Shown piece after piece: positions 1 through 12,400 of a stretch of DNA of 64,000 nucleotides (position 1 is its first letter; the number at the start of each line of letters is the position of its first letter). A model generated the notes under the pieces. That model made no database searches, was not told where the DNA came from, and saw only the letters and a program-made list of their open reading frames with translations. Source of the DNA: Halichondria panicea. Lineage: Eukaryota; Porifera; Demospongiae; Suberitida; Halichondriidae. Made by a program: the position numbers and the translations under genes. The stretch covers positions 1,379,001-1,443,000 of the forward strand of contig NC_087392.1 of the NCBI RefSeq assembly GCF_963675165.1. Reading direction: 5' to 3'.

Positions 1-3000
1 AGAGTAAGTCATTTGTTATTATTTTCTGGCAGAGTTTTTGCTCAGTCCTAATAGGGCCCCTATTGGCAGTTAAGCTATCATGGTTGAGTGGGCCAGTGTA
101 CACTTGACTATCACAAGTTAGCATAGTAAATAATGACCAAAAAGAGGAAAAACAAAACTCCGTTAATGGCTGAATTAATCCCCATACCACCCACCGCATT
201 AGTCCCAATCCACCCTAGTACCTTCCATACTGTACGTATTAACCCAATTATCAACTCTTTGTTATTGAGTCTAGACCCTTAATGTGTTCCTTCTGGTTGC
301 ATTCCATATACACTGTTACTTACATAGCTCTGCATAATGTCTAGCTCTTCCAGCGTGCTTTAATTTCCCTGGAACATGATAGCTTCCATAAGAAGGATAA
401 AGCCATATGCCTATTAAAACCACAAACATGTTTCCTTTTCTCCTATAATGTGGGTGGACAGGCCCAGACAGCAATCCATTGTGGTCTCTGTTACCGTGGT
501 AATTAATCATTCATGGTCTGTCCGCCCCCTCTAGTACCACACTCTCCTTTTGTGAAATGTGTAAACAACCAACGTTCAAATGTTTGTGGTTTACAGCAGA
601 TGGTTTCCCTCTTTATATAGTTGAGGGTTGAAAGAGTTTGAAATTCAAATGTAAACCACGGATGAGCAACCACAGACTCTAGCCTGTTGATCTTTATCTG
701 TGGGCACGTAGCAACCGTATTACTAGAATGTTTTGCGAGCATCAAACATATGCGCAAAACCTACTAGTAAATACACACGATCCTTGCCAGAACGCAATAG
801 TTAGATCGTAAAGGGTCAAATTTTCTGCTGATTTGGCTCATTCGCAAACGTTTTTCACTCGCAATATATTCTAGTATTACGGACGGTATATGTACGTGGT
901 GCTAGGTATGGTTAGTGCACGTACAATGTACTTAGAGTTTGAACTTGATGAATGGTGTGAATTTGTTTTGGGGAACTTTCGTAACTTTTGGCAGCTGGTC
1001 TCCTCTAACTATTTCGTATAGTCTTCCTGAAATCTGTTAGTTCGGTAGTTCTATGGAATTCGTAGCAATGTCTCCCCATGGAAATTTGATTTGGCATATT
1101 TAGACATTAAAAAATTTTAATCCCTCTAACTATATAAACACGTATGCATACATTATATTAATAGCTATAGTTGCACGTTAACTTGATGTTGTTAATTGTT
1201 GTGTGTCATTTGTTTACTCTCATTGCTTCATCAGCACCTATTGCTTGGCAGCGGCTGTAATTAATTTACTGGATACCGATATGAGTCTCCCTTGCCTACC
1301 TCAGGGAGCCTTGATTGAGAAGCCACTGTTTCTGCTCATACCAAACGATCCTCGATGTAAACATAGTTTAGTTGTTGGCAAATAGTGAAGTAGTTGACCT
1401 CTGCTGACTGTATTAAGCCCTTGTGAAGACGTGATTGTACGGTATTGAATGACAAAATTGAGCACATTATACGTATTATTAGTTTAGCTGACGGACAACA
1501 GTAGCCTTAAAAATAGATTTAAATAAATATCTTTTGTTAAGAAATGTTATGTTTTTTAATTCGCTGTGGTAGCTAGCACACTATTAATAGTGGCTTCTCT
1601 GTTCGTGAAACAAAAATCTATGGAGCCTGGTTACACTTACAAATAGTAGCCATGCATGCTAATACAGGCTATTCAAACTGGACATGCTAGTCCCCCAGTG
1701 CCTTCCTATAATCGATCATAATCACTAATTCCATTAGTTTGCTGCCTTCCTAAAAGGATGACTGCCTGTTTGCCCTAGGCTATACAGCTGCTCAGAGAGG
1801 AAGTGGCTACCCACCTTATGGGATGTGGAGCTGGTTGTTTCCCACTGGGACTGGGGGAGTCAACCGTGTTACCATGGGTGATGTTTGTCTGTTGTGGGGT
1901 CTTTGGTTTATTGCTCTGGTTTCTGGGTGCCCTCAATATTTCCGTTGACCTTACTGCCTATGTAACGATTTGCTTCCTACGATATGTGATCTGTTGTGGC
2001 TTGTCTGCATCATAGACAATTACATTTAGTTATGTCATGTTTGCTTCTATCTGCATGAACCGTTCCTTCTATATAATTGAACGAGCATTCTTGAAATAAT
2101 TATGACCGCTAAAAAACTTTAGATGTTCGTTTTGCATATAATTATTGCACACTAGAGCGTTCTTGAAATATGACCGCTAAGAAAATAATTTAAATGGTCT
2201 CTTCACTAAGTTGGCATATAATAGCCTACCTTTGCAGCACTTGCTTGGGAGGGACTATGGTTACCCTGTGCTGATTATTGCACATTATAATTATTATGCT
2301 ATTATGATACAGACAACGGTGCATTATGCCTCCCCCGTCCTACAAGCTAGGGACTCTCAACAGAGACCTGACAATGCTGGAAGCCCTCAGGGGAAGCTTC
2401 AACAGAGCCCAAGCAAAGCCCGTCTGGCCTGAATTAGTGGGTGCCTAAATGCATGCCTTGCATTGCGAGGGATCTTTTTTGGTACTTCCCTGAGTGTTTC
2501 TGAAGCTCACAACATGGCTGTTAAGCTTGCATCAGCTAGTGTATAGGCATCAGCTAGTATAGGCTCAGTGTATACTTTTCAAGTACTAGCGTACATTAAT
2601 TTGTGATCTTGCTATAATTATATATACTCAATAACGTGTATTCATTGCACGCTAGCACGTAATTGGACTGTGATGCACGTAATTTGTTTCTTAAAAGGTT
2701 GATTTGGCTCGCTGAGCTTGGATTAATGACCTGTACAAATCACACTTGGTATTTTAAATGAGTTGTGCACACGTAACATTAATAACAATTATTTATGAAT
2801 AATATTGTCGTCATGATTCAATCAATTACTTGGCAAGCATTGCAAGTGTGGTGTCTTAATCCAATCAAGTACACTGGTTAAATGGATGGATTATATCGGT
2901 TGCCGTCGGTTACCTTCGCTTCCGTAAGTGATGTCAATCATACGAGTGCACATGTTACGTGTATGTTATAGCTATGTGAACGGAATGAGACGTAATCACC

Positions 3001-6000
3001 TTTCGTCAGCAAGTTGTCACTACTCTAGTCTAAACTTCATAGTTCCCCATTTAACTCACAAGCAATTACTGCAATTTTGCCAATTTTTGGAGCCACTGTA
3101 CTTTACTATCAAGGTGTTGCACTCTAGCAATAGAGATAATGCCCTTTGATGTGTTGGAAACTATTGCTGCAAATTTAATTGCCTGTCTGTTGTGAAATAA
3201 TAATTTTAGCACTAAATGCAAGTGCAAAATATTTGTGTTTTGCACTTTTGTATAGGTCTATTCAGGCTCTATTGTTGGCCTCTGAATAGGCTGGGGTGAT
3301 CATTATCGGATATCAGAACATTCATTTGAATGAGTGAATCTGTTGTTGTGGGATGTAGCTTGAAACCACATGGGTGATTAGGAACATGGACCTTGCACAC
3401 TTGTTAACCAAGACTCATTGAGAGTGCACCTACGTGTACTACAGCCTGCCAATTCTAACCACATGCTCTACACTTTCTGGCAAGCCTTCTTATTGTATGT
3501 ATATATTAGTGGTAGCTAAAGTGTTCCTATTATAATTATCGTTAGTTACCATTTGTTCCCTCATATAAGGAATTGTACTTTAGACCCCCCCCCTTGCATA
3601 GAGTGTATACGAAGTGTTAGCCTCAGGGCAAAACCCCAAATATTGAAAGATAAATTTTTACTGCCGGAACTAAGAGCATGTGCTTTGTAAATGTCCTGAA
3701 GTGTTTATATCTAAAATAAACAATTCTCAGGCATCTTATAATCATGCATGCACCTTCAATAAAGAGAAGATTAGTCTCCTTGCCTTGTAGAGGTTAGTCT
3801 GGTCAGTGCTCAAATATAAGATGGCTAGCTGCCAAACGTGCATTAGCTACGAGTGGAGTTTGTACAGATTCACTGACCCGTGTCAGGAATCGCTAGTTTG
3901 CTAACACAGTGGTATTGTGTTGCTATTATTTTCCATATGTCAGGTTTCTTGTTCTGCTATGTGCATGTTCATGATTGACGTATGCTTTGAAGTAAATTCA
4001 ATTTGTTACCTATAGAGTTAAGGAAGTGCACTCTTAGTAAGACACTGTTTAAATATTAAATCTGCATTCACTTATGTGTTGCTCTTTGCTCTATTCAATC
4101 GTTTGGTGTATGTGCTCCACTGATTTTTTGTGTATTCTTTTGGCCTATACGACATTTAGTCTAAAGATACTCTTCATTTTGTATCGTTATTCCAACTTTA
4201 AACTTAGCGCCATGGTGATCAAATACTGCATGAGCACCTCTGTACCTCACATGTATCTATAGGCACACTCAATTGGTTACAGCTGCTGAATATGACCTGA
4301 GGCAGTGTCCTCTGTTGGCTGCCCACTGGTAGTGGCAGTGTGTGATCAGTCACTGGGCTGGCCTTTGCTCTGCCCTGGGAAGTTAGAGCTTGTGAGGTAG
4401 CTAGTGTGGAAGTGTGGCAATGGGTGGCCCACAAAATGGAGATTAGTATCTTCACATCTCATTTCGCTAAAAGGTGTTCCACTGAAGTGGTAGGAACAGT
4501 TGCATCGTAGCTGCATGGCTTGTTAGTGAGTGCACATGTATTAATTAACCTCCTCCCCCCAACGCACACACCATGCTAACACACAGTCAGTCTACATGTA
4601 CAACGACTGCAAGAACACGTAGTGGAGAGCTTATCATCACAAAACAGTACGTATAAATTATATAACTGGTTTTTAGGTGTGCCAATTATTGACTTTTTAT
4701 GGGCAATAATGTAGTCCCCTCAATCACGTCCGGTTATGATCATTGTTTGTGTTTATATTCCATACTGAATGTATAGTGAGCTGTACGTCCTACGTAGTTG
4801 ATTTACGTGTAACTGTTGAAAAGCTAAATTGCTAGGGAAAGTTTAGTTCTGGGACTGTTTACCTTGCTTCTATAAGGTTTCTTGAATTCTTGGCAGCCAG
4901 TAATGACATTAGTGGGTTTGCAGGTACTTTCAGCACAGTGCCATTTTGTCTACACTCCTTTGTCTTCTCCCTTACATGGCGAAGGGGATACACACACAGT
5001 CTTGCAAACTGTAGCTTTGTGGTATAGTTCTGTAATTACCCTGTGTCGTCTTTGTTAGTATACACTTTGAATTTAGTTCGTTTACGTTGGGTCCTCTAAT
5101 CTAATCCTAGCGCAAGTGTTTCCCAATGTTTGATTCCACACATTAGCTTCTTGTTGTCGTCCCGCGTTACACCAGTCCAGTCTGTCTCACCACTAGACAC
5201 TACTTGTGACCACAAACCTACTAACTAACTATGGTCTATTGTGCACTGTGGGAATACACTGGATGTCTTATTGCACACTCCAGATAATTTTTAGCATCAT
5301 TTCTGCCAAATTCCCCTCTAGACTAAATCCGCTCACATGTGCTGAATAGGCTTGAGGTGTTTGTTTATGTACCTGTGTGTGGTTTATTATGAAGATATTT
5401 CATGCCTATTAAATCCCATATGTTAAATTCCTTGGAGAAACTGATCCAAATTCTTAGTCTGGACCGCAAGTATTTTACAGTATTGAATTTATATGTGATT
5501 AAGTTGCCATGCTCAATTTATCGTGTGCATTACACGCATTCTGTGGTGAGTGGAATATACACCAGACAAAAGACAAAAGTGACGCAAAATGATATTGTTC
5601 CCATGTACATCTGTTCCGTTGGGTTCCCCTAATGAAGTGGTAGTTCCATTACTCTGGCAACCAGACCCTCTTTGGTTTGGCAAAGACTTGTTCTCAAACA
5701 AAATTCAATTTCTTCCGCTACATTCTCAAGCTTAGTGGTTCTGTCTCAAGTGACTACATGTACATGACCTCTTTTCAAGCCCCAATTATGCAGTACATTG
5801 CGTGGCTATTGTCACCTTATACACACAACTACCATGTTTAGTGCTGGCCAGGTATTGCCTATGTTTAGCTGCCAACCAGACCTGTGGTGTCTTTGTGTGC
5901 CTACTTGCTCAAGTTCTATTGAAAGCTAGTGTGTAATTGCACAATGATAAGACAATATGTACAGTGAACTTTGTCAACCTTTATGTAGCCATTCATTCCA

Positions 6001-6048
6001 TCCGGTGTATCTAAAAGCCACCTACTTAGTACTTGTTATGGTCACATG
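1..6048. other. Region without a confident gene
   Basis: AT-rich, stop-rich sequence with no long open frame and no recognisable protein domain on either strand. It lies upstream of the zinc-finger exon that begins at 6232, so one or more 5' exons of that gene (noncoding or coding an activation domain) may be hidden here, but I could not connect any by splice phase. The only patch with coding-like composition is around 2328-2450. There is a short poly-C run near 3585. Confidence 0.6.
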
Positions 6049-6057
6049 AATGTAAGC

Positions 6058-6170
6058 CAGAGGAAGTACGACACGAGTACCTCGATTAAGGCAAAATTCA
6101 ACGTTAAAGTCATTGCATGTAATTAACTCAATTTTAGCCTGATCGAGGTACTCGTGTCGGACCTCCTCTG
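6058..6170. mobile_element. TIR element copy 1 (MITE-like, 113 bp)
   Basis: Starts CAGAGGAAGT and ends ACCTCCTCTG. The arms are inverted repeats that continue inward through a block reading like GACACGAGTACCTCGAT. It is flanked by a 9-bp direct repeat with one mismatch (AATGTAAGC at 6049-6057, AATGTAATC at 6171-6179). It has no coding capacity, so it would be non-autonomous. It sits 61 bp upstream of the zinc-finger exon at 6232. Confidence 0.8.
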
Positions 6171-6231
6171 AATGTAATCTACCCATCTGCAACCTATCTC
6201 ATGCAACTGTTCTCTCCCATGTAGAGTGCAG

Positions 6232-6645
6232 ACTGAGAGCAGGAGTGGAGAGAAAGTCACAAAGCGAATGTATTGTTGTAATCACACTGGCTGTATGAAG
6301 ATGTACACCAAGAGTTCTCACCTCAAGGCCCACAAGAGGATTCACACTGGCGAGAAACCATTCAACTGCCCATGGGAGGACTGTGATTGGGCGTTTAGAC
6401 GATCGGACGAGCTGACTCGGCACTATCGCAGGCACACTGGAGAGAGGCCGTTCCAGTGTCGAGACTGCAGTAGAGCATTCTCACGCTCTGACCACCTGGG
6501 CCTGCACATTCTCAAGCACCAGGCTGGAGAGAGTTTTCCCAAAGGCACACTCAGCATTGCCTCAGGGGCAGTGCCCGTTGATGATATACAGCCGTGTCAT
6601 GTTGCCGATATGGAGAACAATGTATCACTAAACAAGGACGCTTGA
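6232..6645 (+). CDS. Kruppel-like zinc-finger factor, 3' exon (gene A)
   Basis: Terminal exon of a KLF/Sp-type transcription factor. An acceptor (GTGCAG) precedes 6232 and the frame runs to a stop at 6643-6645. Three consecutive C2H2 fingers follow the KLF pattern: long-linker fingers 1 and 2 (C-x4-C-x12-H-x3-H), a short finger 3 (C-x2-C), and TGEKP/TGERP linkers. The recognition helices contain [17 protein letters not shown] and RSDHLGLH, which in this family bind GC/CACCC boxes. Unlike most KLFs the fingers are not at the very C-terminus: about 45 residues follow, rich in acidic and polar residues. The N-terminal exon(s) were not found; the start must lie upstream. It is convergent with a second KLF gene 0.95 kb away. 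Confidence 0.85.
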   Translation, partial: TESRSGEKVTKRMYCCNHTGCMKMYTKSSHLKAHKRIHTGEKPFNCPWEDCDWAFRRSDELTRHYRRHTGERPFQCRDCSRAFSRSDHLGLHILKHQAGESFPKGTLSIASGAVPVDDIQPCHVADMENNVSLNKDA

Positions 6646-7593
6646 TGAATCTAGTTTTGTATTTTCATATTGGATGTCAATGTCGTCTATTTCTAGATTT
6701 CTTTGTACCTTTTTTTTGTATACATATATAATATGTATGCTCTTCTCGTATACAAATTTTCAATGTATCCTGTTCAAAATATCATTCTTACTAACCCTGC
6801 AAACTCTGTCTACTGGTATAGTTACTAGAGACCGTGCAGGCAAGGGAAGCCATGATTCCTGGTTGCGTTCTGTGAGATTCATTGCAAACTCCCCCACTTG
6901 TAACTCATCTGAAACACTAACCACCAACAATAGGGTATAGAATAATGTTTTGGGGATAACATCACTATATAGATATTAATCTCTCATCTGCTCAATAGAG
7001 AGCTACACAATGCCAGTTCCTATTCCCTATTATGACTAGCATGTTGCCTTGACCACAGATTGTTGTGAATGGATTATCAGAGTTACAATAGTTGTTGTTT
7101 GGCTTAGAATGGAGGCCATGGTTAAGAGATGAGCCAACTTTCTATTCAAGCTTGCCCAACAAAGTAATACTAGAGGCTTTAATTAATTATTACAACTGCA
7201 TATAGATCTAATCAGATGGTATTTTGTTTTAATAGTTTGTGTATATGTACTGCGAGTGCATGCATGTTCTCAAAATAATTATTCTCATTTCGCAAATTAA
7301 TTGTTGAACACATTGTCAGTTGAATAGAGTAGAAGGGTGAACAGTCTGGTCTATTCGGATAAGGCCAAAAGAAAGTTACACATGAATCAAAGTGTACATC
7401 AAGGAAAAATTTGGTTATAACTAAAAGGTAAGCAGAGACAAAAACAACAACAATAAAGTGAAAGGTGGCATCTTAGCCCTTGCTGCAGTAAGTGACATGG
7501 GTGACCTACAACAAGCACACAGAGCTATACAATGTCTGTTCAGATTTGATGTAAGCAATCGATGGCTGCAGGAGATGGAATATTACACACAGT
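6646..7593. other. Intergenic spacer between two convergent KLF genes
   Basis: Holds the 3' UTRs of the two zinc-finger genes. AT-rich; no open frame or repeat family recognised. Confidence 0.6.
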
Positions 7594-8948
7594 TCATTGA
7601 TGTCTTTTCAGGTGGAGAGCAAGATGGTCGGATCTTGAGAAAGCTCGCTCACAATGGGGGCACTTGAATGGTTTGACTCCAGTGTGCTTTCGCATGTGTC
7701 TTGTGAGCTCATCAGAGCGTGCAAATTTCCATGTGCAGCCTTCCCACGTGCACTTGTACGGTTTTTCTCCAGTATGGGTCCTCTGGTGGGCCTTGAGGTG
7801 AGAGCTCTTGGTGTAGACCTTGTTGCAGCCAGGATAGCTGCAACGGTGGACTCGCTTGTTCCTCTGTGGCTTGGCATAGTAATAGACAGCGTTTACAAGA
7901 TCATAGGGGTTGTAGGGGGCCATTCCAGGTGCCATAAGGTGAGGGAAACCCAAGTGCTCCTTCATAGGCGAAGAGGGGTTGGAGTTCACGCCGGAGTAAT
8001 GATACAGGGGAACGGAGGGAGGGTACACTTGTCCAGCATTGGGTGCCTGGGTGTATACTTGAGTGTTGACGTTGATGTTCATCTGAGAGTATGAAGGAGA
8101 CGAGATGCCAGCAAAATCAGGCAGCTGAGACCTCACCAAGGCCTTGGAGTCAGCAGGTGGTGGAGAAGCTTGGTTACCAAATGACTGAAAGGGGTAGTGG
8201 CTGAGAGGGTGGCTGCTTTTGATGCCAGAAGGGCTTGCGATCCCACAAGAAGAGGTAAGCTCAGTCTTGACTTCGATTGGGAACTCCTCTGAAGCCATTG
8301 GTGGACTGGGGCAATACTCAGACTTGACAGAAGGACTGAGGGCAGGGTTGCTGATCTCATCAGAAAGCTCGAAATCGCGAAAAAATTCGTCTAAATCGGA
8401 AGCATTTGAAGAATTATCGTCGCTCTGACTGCCAAGGTATTTGGTCATTTCGTATCGAGCCTGCGAGTGAAGAGAGGGAATCATTAAAATACAGTTGAAA
8501 ATAAACATCAATAGAAGGCTAAAAAGGTCCAGTGTGGAAGGTTATTACTGGCTATGTGGGTGGATATTCCTAAGAGACATAAAGCAACCGTCGTTGGTGT
8601 GGGCAAATTAGACAATAGCCTGGCAACTGAGGAAATTCAATTACTCTAGTTGATACAAGAACATGAATCTTGTCACCAGACTGCATGCATTAAGGCTGCA
8701 TGCAGTTCAATGAATAACCACACGTTTCACTAGTAAACAACTACAAGAGGATAATGCTAAATCACCTTCTGAATTTCTTCGTCAGAGTGGAAGCCGCTGT
8801 CCTCTAGTTCAGAGGAGTAGCTGTACTCGGATGGGGAAGCTACACTCGGAGGGCTAGGGGTCCCAAAGGTGTAGAATCGTTCGTTGGCAGAATAGGTTGA
8901 CGGATTTTGTTGGGAAACAGGCAGGCAACTGAGAACTGCAGCAGACAT
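7594..8948 (-). CDS. Kruppel-like factor, KLF5-like (gene B)
   Basis: Two coding exons: 8948-8766 (ATG to AAG|GTGAT) and 8460-7594 (after CTCGCAG), joined in phase 0 to give about 350 aa. The C-terminal 85 residues hold three KLF C2H2 fingers with helices [18 protein letters not shown] and RSDHLALHL, ending LKRHQ at the very C-terminus as in vertebrate KLF5 and relatives. The N-terminal part is Ser/Pro-rich and low in structure, with an acidic stretch ([14 protein letters not shown]) that could be an activation domain. Two psi-K-x-E sumoylation-like motifs, VKSE and VKTE, also resemble activator/repressor switches in other KLFs. By family it is a nuclear factor binding CACCC/GC boxes. The exact orthology within the KLF family is not determined. 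Confidence 0.9.
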
Positions 8949-9447
8949 CGCACTTTATTAATATAGAAGAAAGAAAATGAATTTAGTGAGAGGTCCTGTG
9001 ATTTCGTGTGTAGGTAGATGAGGCTTGTGATTATTGACTGCTAGAGTCTTTTAGATCGGAGATCTCGGCTTGAGGTTTTGTCCTGTGTAGGTATAAATTA
9101 TGATCCAGTTGATCCAGTTGATTCTCTTCGTTGCACTGCAACAGAATACTTGGAAATAAAACTTGATTGGCCGCACAGCGGAGGGTTGGAGCACTGCTCA
9201 CAGAGTTAGTGAAAAATGTCGGATAGTAAGACTATGTGACGAGTTCCAGCTCGTGAGACAAGGACCAGCCTGTCTGCTATAGAGCCAGCTATAGCTGTGA
9301 GGTAAACAATCGAGGACCTTCAGGTAAGCCTGAGCAAATTTCTGACTTCGGAATCTGGACAACAGTGCCAATTTTTAATGGCTTTATACAAACACAGACA
9401 GGAAATACATTGACTTCCTGTACCAAACTAAAACGTGTCTGGAGAAA
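8949..9447. promoter_or_regulatory. Divergent intergenic promoter region
   Basis: About 500 bp separating the start of KLF gene B (-) and of the unrecognised gene at 9448 (+). It contains an inverted CCAAT (TGATTGGC, about 9163-9170) on the + strand. No other element is assigned. Confidence 0.45.
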
Positions 9448-12400
9448 ATGGCCACCAGCAGCAAGGAGTTCATCAAGCAAAGGAGACGTGCGTATGCTGC
9501 AAAGTTTCCCTTCCTCACAGACAGTCAGATCACTGCAAAGTTGAAGAGGATATGGATTGCATCTCAAGGTATTACTGGTACCAAGTATTGCAATATACTG
9601 TAATGCACTGCTAAGCTCCTCGGTGGTTGGACCGTCAGTTTAGTACTATCTATAGTAGAGGCCTTTAATCTTTCCCAATAAGTCCTGGCGAAAATCTATA
9701 ATTTTTTTAGCTATTGTTGATTGCATTCATGCACTCCTGTCGATTGTTATGTAATTGTTTTAATGATCTTGTATTCCTGAAATGTTATTGCGTACTTGAT
9801 AAATTTGTGATTGTTTTAACGGTTCCACTCCCCAGGCTTACTTACAGTATTTGCATTGTCACTGTCATTAATTAATTATCCGGTACAACAATGATTAATT
9901 AAGCAATAAACGAGGTGTACATAAATCACAGTACAAGGTACAGTCTGTGTGCGTTAGTGCGGGTATATCTTTTAGCATCTCCCCTGCCAGTTAGTATTAA
10001 GTTTCAGTAATTGAATACAACTTGTGGGGTGGGTTTCTCTGTTTACATTGCTCAAATTAGTAATACATCTGTGTGCGCTACTATACTGGCATATAATATG
10101 CATCAGTGCCTAACTTGCTGACGACGTACGTGTATAGATGGTCGGAGTGTCGAGGAGCCTCTTCATGGCTCGTTGTCTCTCATAACAACTCAACTCTGTT
10201 TGCAATTCACTCCCTCTTGTATCAAAGAATATCACTGATTAATGTTGCGTAATTTCTCATAGAATAAGATGCATCTTCTGTAGTAACGTAGCAATGTAGA
10301 CCACAGCACTTGCTATCTCTGTATAATTATCACATGCATTCTCTACACTAGCCAGCACCAGAGGAGGTCTGCCACGAGTGCCTCGATTAGGCTAAAATTG
10401 AGTTAATTAGTCACATTCAACAATGACTTTACTGTTGAATTTTGCACGTTACCAAGCCTAAGCAAGCCTAATCGAGGTACTCATGTCCTACCTCCTCTGA
10501 GCCAGCACTTAGTGACCAAATGCAGCAAGTTACGCATATTGCTAGCACACACTTATATGCATCTTCATGTCCACTAAGTGGTCCACACAGGTCAGTATCC
10601 AAGTGGGAATTGGCTACTCTACTTATCTGACATTAATTTAGCTGCATCTTGCCCACTCACCAATGCTTTAACTCCAACCTGAGTCAGTCACATGAGACTG
10701 TTTAAATTTACCCTTTGATATTTGAGCTGCCTTGTTTGCAGTATTTCTTTCTATCTGCTGTGGGATAGAGTTGAATGGCTTGATCACACTTGTAAGAGAG
10801 AGCGTTCCGTTTTTGGATAACACTTTTATTGTCTTACTGATACATGTTTACCAACAAGAAGGTATCAGCACATTACTCGGCCCACTCAAAGCAAAGCTTA
10901 TTTTACACAACTGGCCTTTCATTGTAGCTTATAATAGTTAATACAATGAGACTACCAGGCAACCCGCAGGTCAGGTCGCGTTCCATTGAGCTGTTGCTAG
11001 GCTTCCTTATTTGTTGACAGCATTGCTAAGTATTCAAGAGACAGTCCGACTGCGTTCTAACCACAGGAATCAATAGACTCTGTCACAGTGTCCTCTATTG
11101 CATGGTCATTTTAATTTCCTTTTTTACTGGACGCATTCAGTTAATGCAACAACGGTCACAGTTAATTTAATTAATGTACATCCTTTTTAAAATGACATAA
11201 CCATTTGTAGTTGTTATGTCCCAATTCTAGTTACGAACATGTAAAAAATGCATGAGTTCCCATGGTATCTGTATTTAGACTCTGGTGACCTCAACAGGTG
11301 TTGGTGTTTATGCTCACTCTCACATAACACTCTCCTGCTTTGTCTCGGGGAGACCTCTTACGAGTAATTGACCACTCTTCTCCTTTGGTCTACTCGTGGT
11401 GTCTAGCCCTGTGTGCACATTGTGGTGAGCCTGTTGTGTGATTGGTCGGCTGAGGAATGTTCTCCACAGCGCACACACTTGGGGACATATGGACGTACCT
11501 AGCTGAAATTGAATTAAAGACCTCTTGAATTTGTCAATGGTAGAAGTCTGAGTAAGTAGCTCTATTGTATAATAGTTTAGTGTTTTAATTGTGTCTTTGT
11601 TCGCTGGCACCGTTCAACAAATTGTTTGTATTATAAACAAAATTATTACATTTTCAATTCAGCCAAATGTTTCCTCGGTGTAATCGTGGGCGTGTGTACA
11701 TGTATGGCTGTGTTGTATATTCCCCATTATACCGCTATATGACCTTACACTTCGCAGCGTACCCTTGTGTCAAATATGGGTGCTCGATAATTATATTTGC
11801 ATTCACTGGAAGCCGTATCTTTGGCTACCGATTGTTAAAATGCGTTATAGTATAATTTGAGTTAATTTTGTGTTGTGGGTCTCATTTCAGACCTATGTGG
11901 TTAAACGGTTTCTATAGTACTGTATATTGTGTCCTCGGAATGCCAGTACGTGATTCACGCTAGCTTCGGCAGTTGAATTGAATCCTGAAAGTTTAGTTCT
12001 TTGTCAACTGAAAGTATGCATTCTAATTGTTTTTGACATTACAAAGTAGGAAGGTATTACACAGTAATATATATTTTTAATGGCCCTGAAAATGAGTTGG
12101 TGAATTTGAAATCTTAGAGTGCCTCTAACTCACTTACGAGCATTCTTGCTGCCTAGCTACCTCTGCACTGACTAGGATTCATAAGTTTTGAGCCACTTTG
12201 AAAGCAAGCAAGCTATATAAGTGTAAAATGTTTTTTAGTTGCCAATTACGAAACTTGACCATTTGTGTCTCTCTCCTCTCCCACTTACCTTACTGGCATT
12301 AGGTTTCATTTACCCACTTTTAATTTGTTTCCATATTTACTCACTTTGGCTCTCTATGTATGGCCCACCCTCCCTCCTACGGGCAGCCTTCTGATTGGCT

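Noticed and set aside
1-6048. Several 60-80-codon frames in the first 6 kb
   Set aside because: Low-complexity, not conserved-looking, no splice-phase partners; consistent with chance frames.
7654-8094. Plus-strand frame of 146 codons
   Set aside because: Antisense shadow of the KLF gene B zinc-finger exon.
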